DNA from: JASHUC01 sp963849095
GTDB lineage: Bacteria; Pseudomonadota; Gammaproteobacteria; Steroidobacterales; Steroidobacteraceae
NCBI GenBank assembly: GCA_963849095.1
Contig: CAWKGA010000003.1
Coordinates: 1-64,000 of the forward strand
Direction of reading: 5' to 3'
Length of the DNA: 64,000 bases
The translations under genes and the position numbers were made by a program. Below the pieces are notes generated by a model. The model saw only the letters and a list, made by a program, of their open reading frames with translations, had not been told where the DNA came from and did not search any database. Position 1 is the first letter of the stretch; the number at the start of each line of letters is the position of its first letter. Below are positions 16,505-24,633 of this stretch, in pieces.

Positions 16505-17641
16505 TTAGTGAATGCCAGCATTGTTCAGCTGGCTGATGAGTTCTCTTGCCGCGTTCTGGGCGGCAAGCTTCAGCGCGTTCGTCTGCGCCTCCGCCTCGGT
16601 CGGTCCAAGTCCGGCGTATTGCACCGGGCCTACGGTTGCTACGGTGTCGGGGATTGTGTCGCGCAGGTCCAGGACCTTGGCATTCACAGTCACCGGCACG
16701 CGCAGCAGACCCGTGGCCGGATCCGGGTTCGCAAACCCAACATCGAGCGTGCCAAGCGCCAGGTAGGGGATCTTGGCGTTACGCAGCCCGGTCTCCACAT
16801 CCCGCAGCGTCTGCGACTGCAGGTCCATGCCGCTCTTGTAGTCGTCCTGGACGGCTGCGACATGAAGTTCTCCGCCGCTGTAGGGCTCCACGTCGGCAGC
16901 CTCGGTAACGCGGAACCCTGCCTGAAGGAAAGCCCCCGTGAGCACCTGGTCCATATTGGAACTAGGGAAGATTCTCCAGGACGTCTCCGACGCCTTCCGG
17001 GTCGTGCTGCCGCCACGCTCAATGGACACGGAGGTATTGGCCTGTGCCGCCTGAGCAACGGACTTGGACCCGTCAGTATCCACCTGCCCCCTCGAGATGG
17101 ACTCCCCTTCCGAGGTCTTCTCCGCGAGAGAAGCGGCGACGTTGGTCTTTGAATCGACGTCTACACGCTGATAAGTGTGCGGATCAAAGTCCGTCTGGGT
17201 ACTGGCCTGGCGGGCCACAATCAGGAAGGTTATCCGGGATTTTTCGGTCATCGGAGCTGTTGCAATTCCCGAAGCTGCCTTGATGGCGTTATCGAGTTCC
17301 GAGACGTTTAGCTTTGCACGAAGGCTGACGGTGTACTCGTGCACGTCCTTGCGGTCCTGCTCCTCGATGATGGTCTCATCGAGCACATACTGATCAAGGT
17401 TAGAGGCCACTTTGTCCTTGATGGTTTCGAAGTTTGCGGACTCGGAACCGCCGGCCTCGGCGTAGTAGGTCTCTATGGCTTTCAGTTCAGCGACGCGAAT
17501 AGCCTGGGACCGCACTGCCGGAGGGACGCTCTTCCCGGTATAGGTAACCGATGCTTGCCCCTGTTCGTACTGAACATCCGCGAGGGCGAACGTGCAGGCA
17601 AGCAGCAAGCTCGCTGCGCCGATGTATTTCATCATTTGCAT
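16505..17641 (-). CDS. Exported protein with FlgT/LPP20-like N-terminus
   Basis: 378 residues with a signal peptide ending near FALADVQ (about 22). The N-terminal domain (AIRVAELKAIETYYAEAGG, then a Val/Tyr-rich beta part) has the alpha-beta pattern of FlgT/LPP20 domains. The C-terminal half contains a second similar repeat (GLGPTEAEAQTNALKLAAQN). A low-complexity middle (about 185-240) rich in Ser/Thr/Gln separates them. Its ATG overlaps the upstream gene's end by 10 bases, so the two are coupled. FlgT-like proteins build outer-membrane-associated rings; here no flagellar genes are nearby. The family call is tentative. Confidence 0.65.
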   Translation of the reverse strand: MQMMKYIGAASLLLACTFALADVQYEQGQASVTYTGKSVPPAVRSQAIRVAELKAIETYYAEAGGSESANFETIKDKVASNLDQYVLDETIIEEQDRKDVHEYTVSLRAKLNVSELDNAIKAASGIATAPMTEKSRITFLIVARQASTQTDFDPHTYQRVDVDSKTNVAASLAEKTSEGESISRGQVDTDGSKSVAQAAQANTSVSIERGGSTTRKASETSWRIFPSSNMDQVLTGAFLQAGFRVTEAADVEPYSGGELHVAAVQDDYKSGMDLQSQTLRDVETGLRNAKIPYLALGTLDVGFANPDPATGLLRVPVTVNAKVLDLRDTIPDTVATVGPVQYAGLGPTEAEAQTNALKLAAQNAARELISQLNNAGIH

Positions 17642-18849
17642 TTTTGCAAAAGATCTCTAGTGGCGGAGAGTTGAGCCTTGATGTCAGGCGTCGTAGTAGC
17701 CGATCTGAGCCAGGGCGTATCCTTCCCGCCCAGAACTTCGGAGAGCTTGTCAAAGAGCCCACGTATGGCGTCGTCGTAGGCTGGGAGGTCATCCACGTAT
17801 TGCTGTGTGACGGGGACTTCCTTGACCTCGCCGTTTTTGAATCGGGCATCCAAAGTGGCGCGGGTACTGTCGTGCGTCGCAATCTTGATGAGGGCAAATG
17901 CCCCATAGATGTAGCTCGTTCCGACACGATTCTGTGCGTATAGCACGCGCTTGAGTCCAGTCAGCTCCATCGACACTTCAACATTGGGTTCCGGGAACTT
18001 GATGCTAAAGTCGCTGTTGGCCAACTTAAACTGCATCACGTTTCCAACGGCGTACCCGGCGGAATAGGGAACTACAGGAACACCGGCGTAGGAGTTCAGA
18101 GCCTCGTCCAAGTTGTCGGCGACCCAGGTCTCTGCTGCGCCTCGGTATTGCGACAAGGCGTCAGGTATGGCGGGCTTGACATCCGCGTCGATGGTCACAT
18201 TCGTGATCTGGAGGAACAAGCCATCATTCCGAGGCAGCGTGGCATGTGATAGGGCATCGACGTACCGGCCAAATATCCCCTCCTTTCCTTGGACCCCCTC
18301 GTACACCTTCGCGATGCGATCATCGATCTCGGCGTCGGACGGCGCATGGTCAAGCGCATCCAGGTATGTAAAGGAGAGTGGGTACGCGCGCAGCAGCGTC
18401 TTACTCTGGAAGTCGAAGATCATCGCCTGCGCACGAATCTGCACGAGCAGCTTGTGCACCGAGCCGAACGTTTCGTCAGAGATAGTTTCCCCGGTCACCG
18501 TGAGGGTGGTAACAAGCGTTGCGTCCCCCTTGATCTCGGTGTCCCCTTCCATGTTGAGGTGAAATGGGTAGCGCCCGCCCTGGACGGCTTGACGCAGCTT
18601 CGTATCGACCTCCGTCCCCTGACTCTTGAGCCGCGCTTCGTAGCGCTTCGAGTACTTGAAGCGGCTCGCAATATTTCCGAAGTCTCCGGCATACGCGAAG
18701 CCCGCATAGGTGATGGTCGCGGCGGCACTCGATGCGGGATGGACGAAACCCAGGACAAAGATGAGGCCTAACGCGAAACAGAAGAACAAAGATGCGCGAC
18801 GGGGCCTCTGTCGGAGACCAGCCACTATTGGTTCGCACCCAACGTTCAT
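17632..18849 (-). CDS. Exported hypothetical protein, first gene of the CsgG-like operon
   Basis: I prefer the ATG at 18849 (405 residues) because it puts an arginine-rich n-region and a hydrophobic core (FFCFALGLIFVLGFVHPAS) at a normal distance for a signal peptide. In-frame upstream starts exist at 18882 and 18915. The mature protein is mostly beta (GDATLVTTLTVTGETISDE, VRIQ-like strands) with two conserved-looking tyrosine-rich segments; a single cysteine lies near the C-terminus (LLQKCK). No family is recognised. It is coupled to the FlgT-like gene and appears to head the four-gene unit. Confidence 0.65.
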   Translation of the reverse strand: MNVGCEPIVAGLRQRPRRASLFFCFALGLIFVLGFVHPASSAAATITYAGFAYAGDFGNIASRFKYSKRYEARLKSQGTEVDTKLRQAVQGGRYPFHLNMEGDTEIKGDATLVTTLTVTGETISDETFGSVHKLLVQIRAQAMIFDFQSKTLLRAYPLSFTYLDALDHAPSDAEIDDRIAKVYEGVQGKEGIFGRYVDALSHATLPRNDGLFLQITNVTIDADVKPAIPDALSQYRGAAETWVADNLDEALNSYAGVPVVPYSAGYAVGNVMQFKLANSDFSIKFPEPNVEVSMELTGLKRVLYAQNRVGTSYIYGAFALIKIATHDSTRATLDARFKNGEVKEVPVTQQYVDDLPAYDDAIRGLFDKLSEVLGGKDTPWLRSATTTPDIKAQLSATRDLLQKCK

Positions 18850-18939
18850 GCCACGCCTGAACTCCCTGATGCTTTCAACCATATCTAATTTTACGATAAC
18901 CCTGTTACCCAGCACCAGCTTGGCCGTGCGTCACACTTA

Positions 18940-18956
18940 TTTGACCGAGTTTGACC
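18940..18956. repeat. Tandem TTTGACC repeat upstream of the exported-protein operon
   Basis: TTTGACC-GAG-TTTGACC lies 90-107 bases before the chosen start of the operon's first gene and beside the XRE regulator remnant. A 10-bp period is what a helix-face-specific regulator would need, but the number of sites is only two. Confidence 0.3.
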
Positions 18957-18975
18957 GCAGCCAGCACAGCTGTGA

Positions 18976-19191
18976 CGCCAATTTGTTTCTGCGAAGGCCA
19001 CTCTTATAGAAGTCCGTCACAGAGCCGATGTCACGGAAAGTGAACTCGCGCGGCGGCTCGGGCGTGCGCACAGCTATGTCAGCCGAATCGAGAAGGGTGA
19101 TCGCCGGTTGGATGTACCGGAATTCCTGGAGTGGTGCGAGGTACTCGACGCAGATCCTGTTGCGGTCGTGCGGCGCATCGTCCGACGGTGA
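18976..19191 (+). pseudogene. XRE-family helix-turn-helix regulator, N-terminally broken
   Basis: The frame 18976-19191 encodes a clear Cro/C1 helix-turn-helix and tail: ESELARRLGRAHSYVSRIE, then RRLDVPEFLEWCEVLDADP and VVRRIVRR before the stop. An in-frame TGA at 18973 and the absence of any ATG, GTG or TTG before the HTH mean the normal first helix and start codon are missing. The first residues (VRHRADVT) only partly resemble the usual helix 1. This looks like a decayed regulator next to the exported-protein operon; a frameshifted upstream piece is not evident. Confidence 0.65.
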
Positions 19192-19548
19192 CCCAACGCT
19201 GTGACAGCTAATGCCGCGGCGCGGTCCGGCTCATCGACTGACACCGCTCCCCGGTAGGAGGAGCCCGGTTCGTACACATGGGCGGCGCGCGCGGCGTGGT
19301 GGATGTCAGGCGCCTGCGGCGAGCACCGTGGCGCACGGTTGCCTCGTTGACCAGGAGCTTGTAGGCGATGGCGTCTGTGCCACGCGAGAGGGTCGATACA
19401 GCGCGAACAGCGCCCAGCGCCTGCGCGGCGCTTGAGCCTTCCTATTCAACCGCCGCCTGCGTTCTGTCCGAGCGCTCAAAATCGCTGTTGACGCCGCTCC
19501 ATACATGCACGAGAATAATTGTTAGCGTGCATGATGAGGGTTGCGCCC
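19192..19548. other. Intergenic region before the tyrosine recombinase
   Basis: About 357 bases without a gene I can support. Short open frames here have no start with a ribosome site or recognisable motif. The last 45 bases hold the inverted repeat described separately. Confidence 0.4.
19504..19533. promoter_or_regulatory. Perfect 8-bp inverted repeat upstream of the recombinase
   Basis: CATGCACG and CGTGCATG flank a 14-base AT-rich spacer (AGAATAATTGTTAG), ending 15 bases before the recombinase start. It may be an operator or a recombinase-binding site. The arms are exact complements. Spacing is wider than a classic tyrosine-recombinase core site (6-8), so an operator is at least as likely. 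Confidence 0.45.
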
Positions 19549-20184
19549 ATGACGGTATCCAATCCGAACAAGGTCTTGCAGACAGGCTCCGATGGCGCCT
19601 CGATCCCTGTTTCCGTGCATGTTGGGGCGCCGGAGTATCTCACCCCGGACCAGATCGAGCTGCTACGGAAGGCCGCACGCAAGGCGAGCTTCTACGGACA
19701 CCGCGACGAGTGCCTCGTGATGCTCATGGCAGCGCACGGCCTCCGCTGCTCCGAAGCCGTCGCCTTGCGATGGGACGATATCCATCTGGACTCGCGCCAT
19801 GCCTCAATCTACGTGAGGCGCCGGAAGAAAGGCAACGCCTCGACGCACCCGCTGTGCGGGCCGGAAGTTCGAGCGCTCCGCCAGCTCCGGCGCGACTGGC
19901 CGGACAACGGCGGCTTCGTGTTCCTCTCGGAGCGCGGCGGCCCGCTGGATGACTCGGCCGTCCGCCGGATCATCGCGCGCCTGGGCGAGGCGGCCGGCCT
20001 ACCCTTCCGCTGCCATCCGCATCAGCTCCGCCATGCGGCCGGCTACCGCCTCATCAATCAGCCGGGAGTGAACCTGCGCCAAGTGCAGGACTACCTCGGG
20101 CACAGGAACATCTCCAACACGGTCCGCTACACGCGTATGACCGATGAGCCGTTCCGGAACATCGAGCCGGCGTTCCGCGACTGA
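19549..20184 (+). CDS. Short tyrosine recombinase (FimB/XerD-like)
   Basis: 211 residues from ATG 19549; GAGGG lies 10 bases upstream. It is essentially only a catalytic domain with a short N-terminus, the size of FimB/FimE. All key residues are visible: Arg in HGLRCSEAVALRW, His/Arg in HPHQLRHAAGYRL, His in LGHRNISNTVRYTRM with the nucleophilic Tyr in RYTRM. The enzyme should be active on a short site. No partner invertible segment is apparent, but an exact inverted repeat sits just upstream. A single-domain enzyme like this can be a phase-variation switch or the integrase of a small element. Confidence 0.85.
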   Translation: MTVSNPNKVLQTGSDGASIPVSVHVGAPEYLTPDQIELLRKAARKASFYGHRDECLVMLMAAHGLRCSEAVALRWDDIHLDSRHASIYVRRRKKGNASTHPLCGPEVRALRQLRRDWPDNGGFVFLSERGGPLDDSAVRRIIARLGEAAGLPFRCHPHQLRHAAGYRLINQPGVNLRQVQDYLGHRNISNTVRYTRMTDEPFRNIEPAFRD

Positions 20185-20654
20185 CCGAGACCGCGTTCGC
20201 GGAGGAGATCTCCGGGGTGACCGGCGAGCCGGCTCATCGCCGATGGCGGCGAATCCACGACCACTGACGTTGCCGGCGTACCCGCAGCACTACCCTCGCC
20301 ACAGAGACCTTCGCGTGGTTGAGGCAGCTGCGAGCGTGGGCAAGGCTGCGGCCCACATGGGCGCGGAAGATCTCGTGCAGCTCAGTCATGCCAAGCATGC
20401 TCGTGGTGATGTTGTCGCCTTCGCGACCTGCGGTACGGCATGAACCCGCACCTGCTCGGGCTCCTCGGCGCCGTGCTCGCCTTGTCCTCCGGATTGTAGG
20501 CGCGTGGCGCGCGCTGTCCAGACCACGCGGCGCACCTCTGCCGCCAGCCGGACCTCTCCCGCACCGCAGCGTGCGCCGATGGCCAAGCTGCGGTAATTTC
20601 CGCCCCAGGACCGTGCCGACCGAATGAGAACACCCGGCACGCAAGGAAGGGACC
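20185..20654. other. Intergenic region between recombinase and csrA
   Basis: About 470 bases with no gene I can support. A minus-strand stretch around 20234-20400 reads as a plausible arginine-rich peptide fragment (ELHEIFRAHVGRSLAHARS) but has no intact start or known family; it may be a decayed gene. Confidence 0.35.
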
Positions 20655-20840
20655 ATGCTCATACTCACGCGGAGGCCGGGCGAGCGGCTCGTCATCGGCG
20701 AGAACATCACGGTCATGGTGCTCGGCACGAAGGGCGAGCAAGTCCGGCTCGGAATCGAGGCACCGCGGGAGGTGCCGGTGCACCGAGAGGAGGTCTACGA
20801 GCGCATCAAGCGCGGAGCGCGTGACGCAGCGCCGAGGTAG
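20655..20840 (+). CDS. csrA: CsrA/RsmA post-transcriptional regulator, island copy
   Basis: 61 residues with the full CsrA fold: MLILTRRPGERLVIGENITV, VMVLGTKGEQVRLGIEAPRE and VPVHREEVYERIKR. The RNA-contact residues Leu4 and the C-terminal VHREE arginine are kept. AAGGAAGGG precedes the ATG. CsrA binds GGA motifs in mRNA leaders to repress or stabilise messages. Placed between a recombinase and a replication/integration module, this is probably an element-borne paralogue rather than the chromosomal gene, as known for CsrA-like proteins on ICEs of Legionella. Its 3' end overlaps the convergent zinc-ribbon gene by 46 bases. Confidence 0.92.
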   Translation: MLILTRRPGERLVIGENITVMVLGTKGEQVRLGIEAPREVPVHREEVYERIKRGARDAAPR

Positions 20841-21478
20841 CCCTTGGATAGCCGCTGCAGGATCGCGTGTTCCCGCGCGAGCCGGCGAGCATCCTTTACC
20901 AGGTGCCTGAGTTGTTCCATCGCCGGGACCTGCGGATATCTGTCCAGACATTCCAGGCAGCAGCAGCTCAGGCCGGGATGATCGGCGCTGGGCGGCAGCG
21001 CCATCAGCTTGAGGAAGCCCACCCCGTCGGTCTTGATTCGCCTCGGGGCATGGTAGCGCCAGCGCCCGTCTACTGTGCTGAGGATGTTGGGCAAACCAAC
21101 CGTCTGTATGCGCGCTTGCATCGACCAAGCCGTCTTGTAGCTGACACGCAGTAGACGGCTCAACCGCCTCCCCGTGAGCCGTCGCCCCGCGCGCAGCAAG
21201 TCGAAGAACAGCAGCCAAGTCGCGAGAGGTATCTTGGTGCCGGCGAGGCCTGTGCGTGTCGTCACGCTGAGCTGTGCCCGGCAGGCACGGCAACGGTGTA
21301 GACCCGGCCGACAAGAGCGACCCTGCAGCTTGCCGACTTCAGAGCCGCCGCATCGAGGGCAGACAGGACCCTCCGGCCAGCGCATCGACTCCAGCCTGGC
21401 ACGCGCAGCGTCTTCATCGAGGCGCCGAATCGGCTCGGGTCTGCCAACGTGATCAGCGAAATGTGCAACCGCACCCAT
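20795..21478 (-). CDS. Zinc-ribbon protein related to the N-terminal part of IS1595 transposases
   Basis: 227 residues from ATG 21478, with AGGAGG nine bases upstream. The N-terminal third matches the IS1595 transposase zinc-ribbon region: RWPEGPVCPRCGG, a second pair in HRCRACRAQLSVTTRTG, then IPLATWLLFFDLL and LLRVSYKTAWSMQARI. After that the DDE catalytic domain is absent; instead there is an unrelated basic segment with CCCLECLDRYPQV and a long C-terminal helix. So it is not a transposase, and may be a domesticated DNA-binding protein. It is convergent with csrA, overlapping by 46 bases. Confidence 0.6.
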   Translation of the reverse strand: MGAVAHFADHVGRPEPIRRLDEDAARARLESMRWPEGPVCPRCGGSEVGKLQGRSCRPGLHRCRACRAQLSVTTRTGLAGTKIPLATWLLFFDLLRAGRRLTGRRLSRLLRVSYKTAWSMQARIQTVGLPNILSTVDGRWRYHAPRRIKTDGVGFLKLMALPPSADHPGLSCCCLECLDRYPQVPAMEQLRHLVKDARRLAREHAILQRLSKGYLGAASRAPRLMRS

Positions 21479-21544
21479 GTGCATCACCCTCCTAATGCTC
21501 GCGCTGAGGCGGCGACGGCTACCGCCCTGTCTGCCGAGCCGCCA

Positions 21545-21910
21545 TCATCCGTTACGAAACGCTTTCTGCCGCGCCGCCCTTGCCTGTACCCGCGCGCGGA
21601 ATGCAGCTTGCCGACATCGCACGTCGCAGTACCGAGCGCCTGAGCGACTCGGAGTGAAGGTCCCCGAGCACTGTGCACAGCGGTAAGCTTTCGAGAGGCG
21701 ACGCTGGGTACGCAGCTCCCGCTTTCGGGAATTCACGCGATCTCTTCGCCGACGCTCTTCCTCGTGTTTGGCCGCGCGCAGTTGGTCGTAGCGGGCGCGG
21801 CAGGAGCCACAGCAGTACTGAGCCGGCACCACTCCGCACTGCGGGCTCGATGAAGTACTGGCCGGGAGCCCTGCGTAGGCGAGCTTCCGAGCAGCGGCGA
21901 CGGCGCTCAT
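21545..21910 (-). CDS. Small double zinc-ribbon protein
   Basis: 121 residues, basic. Two cysteine clusters are visible: CCGSCRARYDQL in the N-terminal half and CAQCSGTFTPSRSGARYC with DVRCRQAAFRAR in the C-terminal half, resembling short zinc-finger/ribbon DNA- or RNA-binding proteins of mobile elements. Start ATG 21910 overlaps the stop of the preceding gene (ATGA). Part of the same minus-strand run as the primase genes. No specific family assigned. Confidence 0.65.
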   Translation of the reverse strand: MSAVAAARKLAYAGLPASTSSSPQCGVVPAQYCCGSCRARYDQLRAAKHEEERRRRDRVNSRKRELRTQRRLSKAYRCAQCSGTFTPSRSGARYCDVRCRQAAFRARVQARAARQKAFRNG

Positions 21911-22146
21911 GTCGCTGCCTTCGCGAGCTGGTCGAGCTGTTTGACGACGCTCGGGACGATCCCGAAGACTCGGCGACGACGCTTGCCCGCCGCACGCCAG
22001 GCGCCGGCCGAGTCGAGGCCCTCGTGCTCAAGGCGCGCGCGGATGTCGCTTGAGATGTGGGCCCAGGCTGCGGGGATTTGCGGCGCGTGCTGCTGCTGGG
22101 CTCCCGGCGCCGTTGCCTCGTGTGATCGTGTCGTCGTGCCTGCCAT
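21907..22146 (-). CDS. Small hypothetical protein
   Basis: 79 residues, coupled to the downstream zinc-ribbon gene by ATGA. An alanine/glutamine-rich start leads into WAHISSDIRARLEHEGLDSAG and a basic helix KRRRRVFGIVPSVVKQLDQL. It is probably nucleic-acid-associated judging by charge. Family not recognised. Confidence 0.55.
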   Translation of the reverse strand: MAGTTTRSHEATAPGAQQQHAPQIPAAWAHISSDIRARLEHEGLDSAGAWRAAGKRRRRVFGIVPSVVKQLDQLAKAAT

Positions 22147-22156
22147 GCTCTCGCCC

Positions 22157-22459
22157 TCAGTGCAGCCGACCGCGCCTCAAGATCAGCGCCAATGCCGCCA
22201 GCTCGGCGTCCTCGCGACTCATGCCGCCGTCGAACTCCATGATCGCTGCGCGCTCCTCGAAGGCTTCGCACAGCGCTTCTGGGAGCTGTATCCGCGTCGG
22301 CGTAGCACTGCCATTACTGCCGAAAGACGCTGCCAGTTCTTCCCCGGGAGCGGGATGGGGCACTGCCATTACTGCCGTTGGATTTCTTTCGGCAGTAACG
22401 GCAGTAGGCTGCCCGACAGTTCCGCCGATTTCGCGCCGCGCGCGCTCCAGCCAGTTCAT
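22157..22459 (-). CDS. Small hypothetical protein
   Basis: 100 residues from ATG 22459, which overlaps the stop of the TOPRIM/DUF3987 gene (ATGA). It starts MNWLERARREIGG, has a low-complexity Thr/Ala middle containing two similar segments (PTAVTAERNPTAVMAVPHP), and an acidic C-terminal helix with EFDGGMSREDAELAALALI. Such short proteins often follow DUF3987-type replication genes. Function unknown. Confidence 0.6.
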   Translation of the reverse strand: MNWLERARREIGGTVGQPTAVTAERNPTAVMAVPHPAPGEELAASFGSNGSATPTRIQLPEALCEAFEERAAIMEFDGGMSREDAELAALALILRRGRLH

Positions 22460-24633
22460 GCGCCGCCCCCGTTGCACGCGCCCTTGATGGTTGGATTGAT
22501 CCGGTAGCGCACGGTGGGCCGTCCACTGCCAGGGCCGGTGCCGCCGCTCGCCTCGCCGCGCAGCCAGCCTTCATCCTCCAGCCAATCAAGCGCCGCCTGG
22601 ATCGCCTCATCGGCCGTCAGGTTTCGCCACTGGTTGCGGCGCACGTCGCGCATGGTGAAGCCATCTTCGAGCGCACCGCGCTCCAGCTTCGCCGCCAGGG
22701 CCTGCGCCGCGCGCAGCCCGTCGTCCTTCAGGAGGCCGTAGCAGCGACGGGCATGTGCTTCCAGAAATTCGCACCAGGCCGCCGCGCGCAGAGCCGCGCC
22801 TCTACTAACCGGCCCGCGCACGCCCTCGGCCGCGCCTTCCACCAGGTGGAAGATGAGGGCCAGCGCAGGGAAGAGCTTGTCGAACTTGGCGAGATGCTGC
22901 TGGATGATCGGCTCGTCCTCGGTCGGCATGCGGTGGCGGTGCAGATCCTCGGACCACTCGATGAACACAGCCTGCGCCGCCTCATCGAAGCAGAACCACG
23001 GGAACTTGGCGAAGTCGTCCGCCGGCGCCGCGCCCCACGCCACCGGGTCGAAGTGCGCCAGTGTCTCGAACACTGCGAAGGCAGTATCCCGCGCCGCCTT
23101 GTCCGGCGCGCGGTCTCGCCACTCCCACCGGCGTGGATCGGGGTACACGAGCACCTGGAACCGTTGCAGCATCCCGTCGTTGGCGAGTGCGTGCGCCGCC
23201 TGTTCGAGATAGACGGTTAGCTTGTCCGGCTGGATGCCGCCGAAGACGGAGACGCACAGGTTCGGAATCGAGATATGGCCGCGTCCGATGCGGTCGGTAT
23301 CGAAACTCTGGTTGCCGTTCCAGGCTTCGAGGAAGAAGGCGCGGTCCCCCTCGCGGCCTTCTCGCTCCCAGGTAGCGATCAGTCCCACCAGTTCGTCCCG
23401 CTGCACCAGCAGCCCGCCCGGGTTCTCGCGCAGCAGCTCGCCCAGCTTCTCCACCGTACTGTCGTTGGTCTTGTACCGGCACAGCACGGGCGCATCCGGC
23501 GCCTGTTCACCGTGTGTGCGCAGCTCGCGCGCGATCACGGCGGGGTCGCCGTTGCCAGGCGTCCTCGCGGCTGTCTTGATGCGCGCCTCGATGGCCTCCT
23601 TCTGCGCGCAGAACACAACTTTCGCCGTGTTGTAGTCCGCGAACGCCGCGTGGTGCTCCTCCAGCGCTTTAGCGATCAGTCGATCCAGCGGCTTCAACGC
23701 GACGCCCCAGGCCGGCGATTTCTTCGCCGACGGATCGCCCACAATGCCGCCCCACACGTTGGGGACGATCAGCCAAGAATCGCGCGCCTTCGGCTTGATG
23801 GCGCAGCGCGCGCCGATGATCGCGCCGAGAGCGACCAGCGCCGCCGCCGCGATGAAGTCGGGCGGGCAGGGCATGCGCTCCGCCTCGTCCCTGATCCAGG
23901 CGCGCAGCTGATCCGGCAGCAGCGTTTCGGCGTCGAATGCAGGGACGGGCTTCAGCTCGGCGATGATGGGCTTCGGCTGCGGCCAACCGTCGGCCATCTT
24001 CGCTGCGGTCTCACGGTCGAGGCCGTTCGGTGGATCGACCGTTGGGAGCTTCATCACTTCGGCTGCTGTCGCGTCCGGGTTTGCGGCGAGCCAATCCACG
24101 GCATCACCCTTCCGCGGCAAGTCAAGCGCGGAGACATCGATCTGACTAACCTTACAGCCCAACCGTCGCAGACGCTCTGCGCTGGTGCTGGCGAAGCGCT
24201 GCCCAGCCGAATCGTTGTCGGGCCAGATTGTCACGCTGCGCCCAAAGAGCGGTTGCCAGTCCGCCGTGGCCGCCGAATCCGCCGCGCCGCTGGTGGTGGC
24301 TAGCAGTCCAAGCTTTTCGAGCGCCTCTACTTTGGATTCGCCTTCCACAACGAAGACGTGATCGTTGGGCCGTGCAGCAAGTTTGTGCTGCCGGTAGAGA
24401 GGTTTGCCGTTCAGATACTCCGGTTCGCCGAGCACAAACCCCTTCTCGCTCCGCTTCATGGGACGAATCCACTTGTCACCTGTTTCCGGGTGCTTCAGAC
24501 GGATGCGCCAGTACCGCGTGTTCCCGTCGGCATCCGTATAGCGATGCAACCCGTCAGGTCTGTACCCGTCGCGGAGTGCGGACGCAGCGAATCGTCGCGC
24601 CGCGTCGCCTGGCTTCTCGGCTCTTTCCGTCAT
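22456..24633 (-). CDS. TOPRIM-DUF3987 primase/helicase-like replication protein
   Basis: 725 residues from ATG 24633. The N-terminal region has a TOPRIM signature (DHVFVVEGESKVEALEKLG, then WPDNDSAGQRFA and GDAVDWLA). From about residue 230 a DUF3987 domain follows: ADGWPQPKPIIAELKPVPAF, PCPPDFIAAAALVALGAIIG, VPNVWGGIVGDPSAKKSPAW as a Walker A-like segment, and SVFGGIQPDKLTVYLEQ. It ends with a winged-helix-like part (DGFTMRDVRRNQWRNLTADEA). These proteins drive autonomous replication of integrative elements, prophage satellites and plasmids. The CHC2 zinc finger is on the adjacent upstream gene, overlapping by ATGA, so the primase is split in two polypeptides. Confidence 0.8.
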   Translation of the reverse strand: MTERAEKPGDAARRFAASALRDGYRPDGLHRYTDADGNTRYWRIRLKHPETGDKWIRPMKRSEKGFVLGEPEYLNGKPLYRQHKLAARPNDHVFVVEGESKVEALEKLGLLATTSGAADSAATADWQPLFGRSVTIWPDNDSAGQRFASTSAERLRRLGCKVSQIDVSALDLPRKGDAVDWLAANPDATAAEVMKLPTVDPPNGLDRETAAKMADGWPQPKPIIAELKPVPAFDAETLLPDQLRAWIRDEAERMPCPPDFIAAAALVALGAIIGARCAIKPKARDSWLIVPNVWGGIVGDPSAKKSPAWGVALKPLDRLIAKALEEHHAAFADYNTAKVVFCAQKEAIEARIKTAARTPGNGDPAVIARELRTHGEQAPDAPVLCRYKTNDSTVEKLGELLRENPGGLLVQRDELVGLIATWEREGREGDRAFFLEAWNGNQSFDTDRIGRGHISIPNLCVSVFGGIQPDKLTVYLEQAAHALANDGMLQRFQVLVYPDPRRWEWRDRAPDKAARDTAFAVFETLAHFDPVAWGAAPADDFAKFPWFCFDEAAQAVFIEWSEDLHRHRMPTEDEPIIQQHLAKFDKLFPALALIFHLVEGAAEGVRGPVSRGAALRAAAWCEFLEAHARRCYGLLKDDGLRAAQALAAKLERGALEDGFTMRDVRRNQWRNLTADEAIQAALDWLEDEGWLRGEASGGTGPGSGRPTVRYRINPTIKGACNGGGA

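Noticed and set aside
20440..20500. Short hydrophobic peptide MNPHLLGLLGAVLALSSGL
   Set aside because: It resembles small membrane toxins in composition, but it has no ribosome site, no paired antisense RNA signal, and could be chance.
20382..21314. Minus-strand frame of 310 codons overlapping the zinc-ribbon gene and csrA region
   Set aside because: The frame at 20795-21478 has zinc-ribbon motifs and a ribosome site; this one has neither and overlaps csrA fully.
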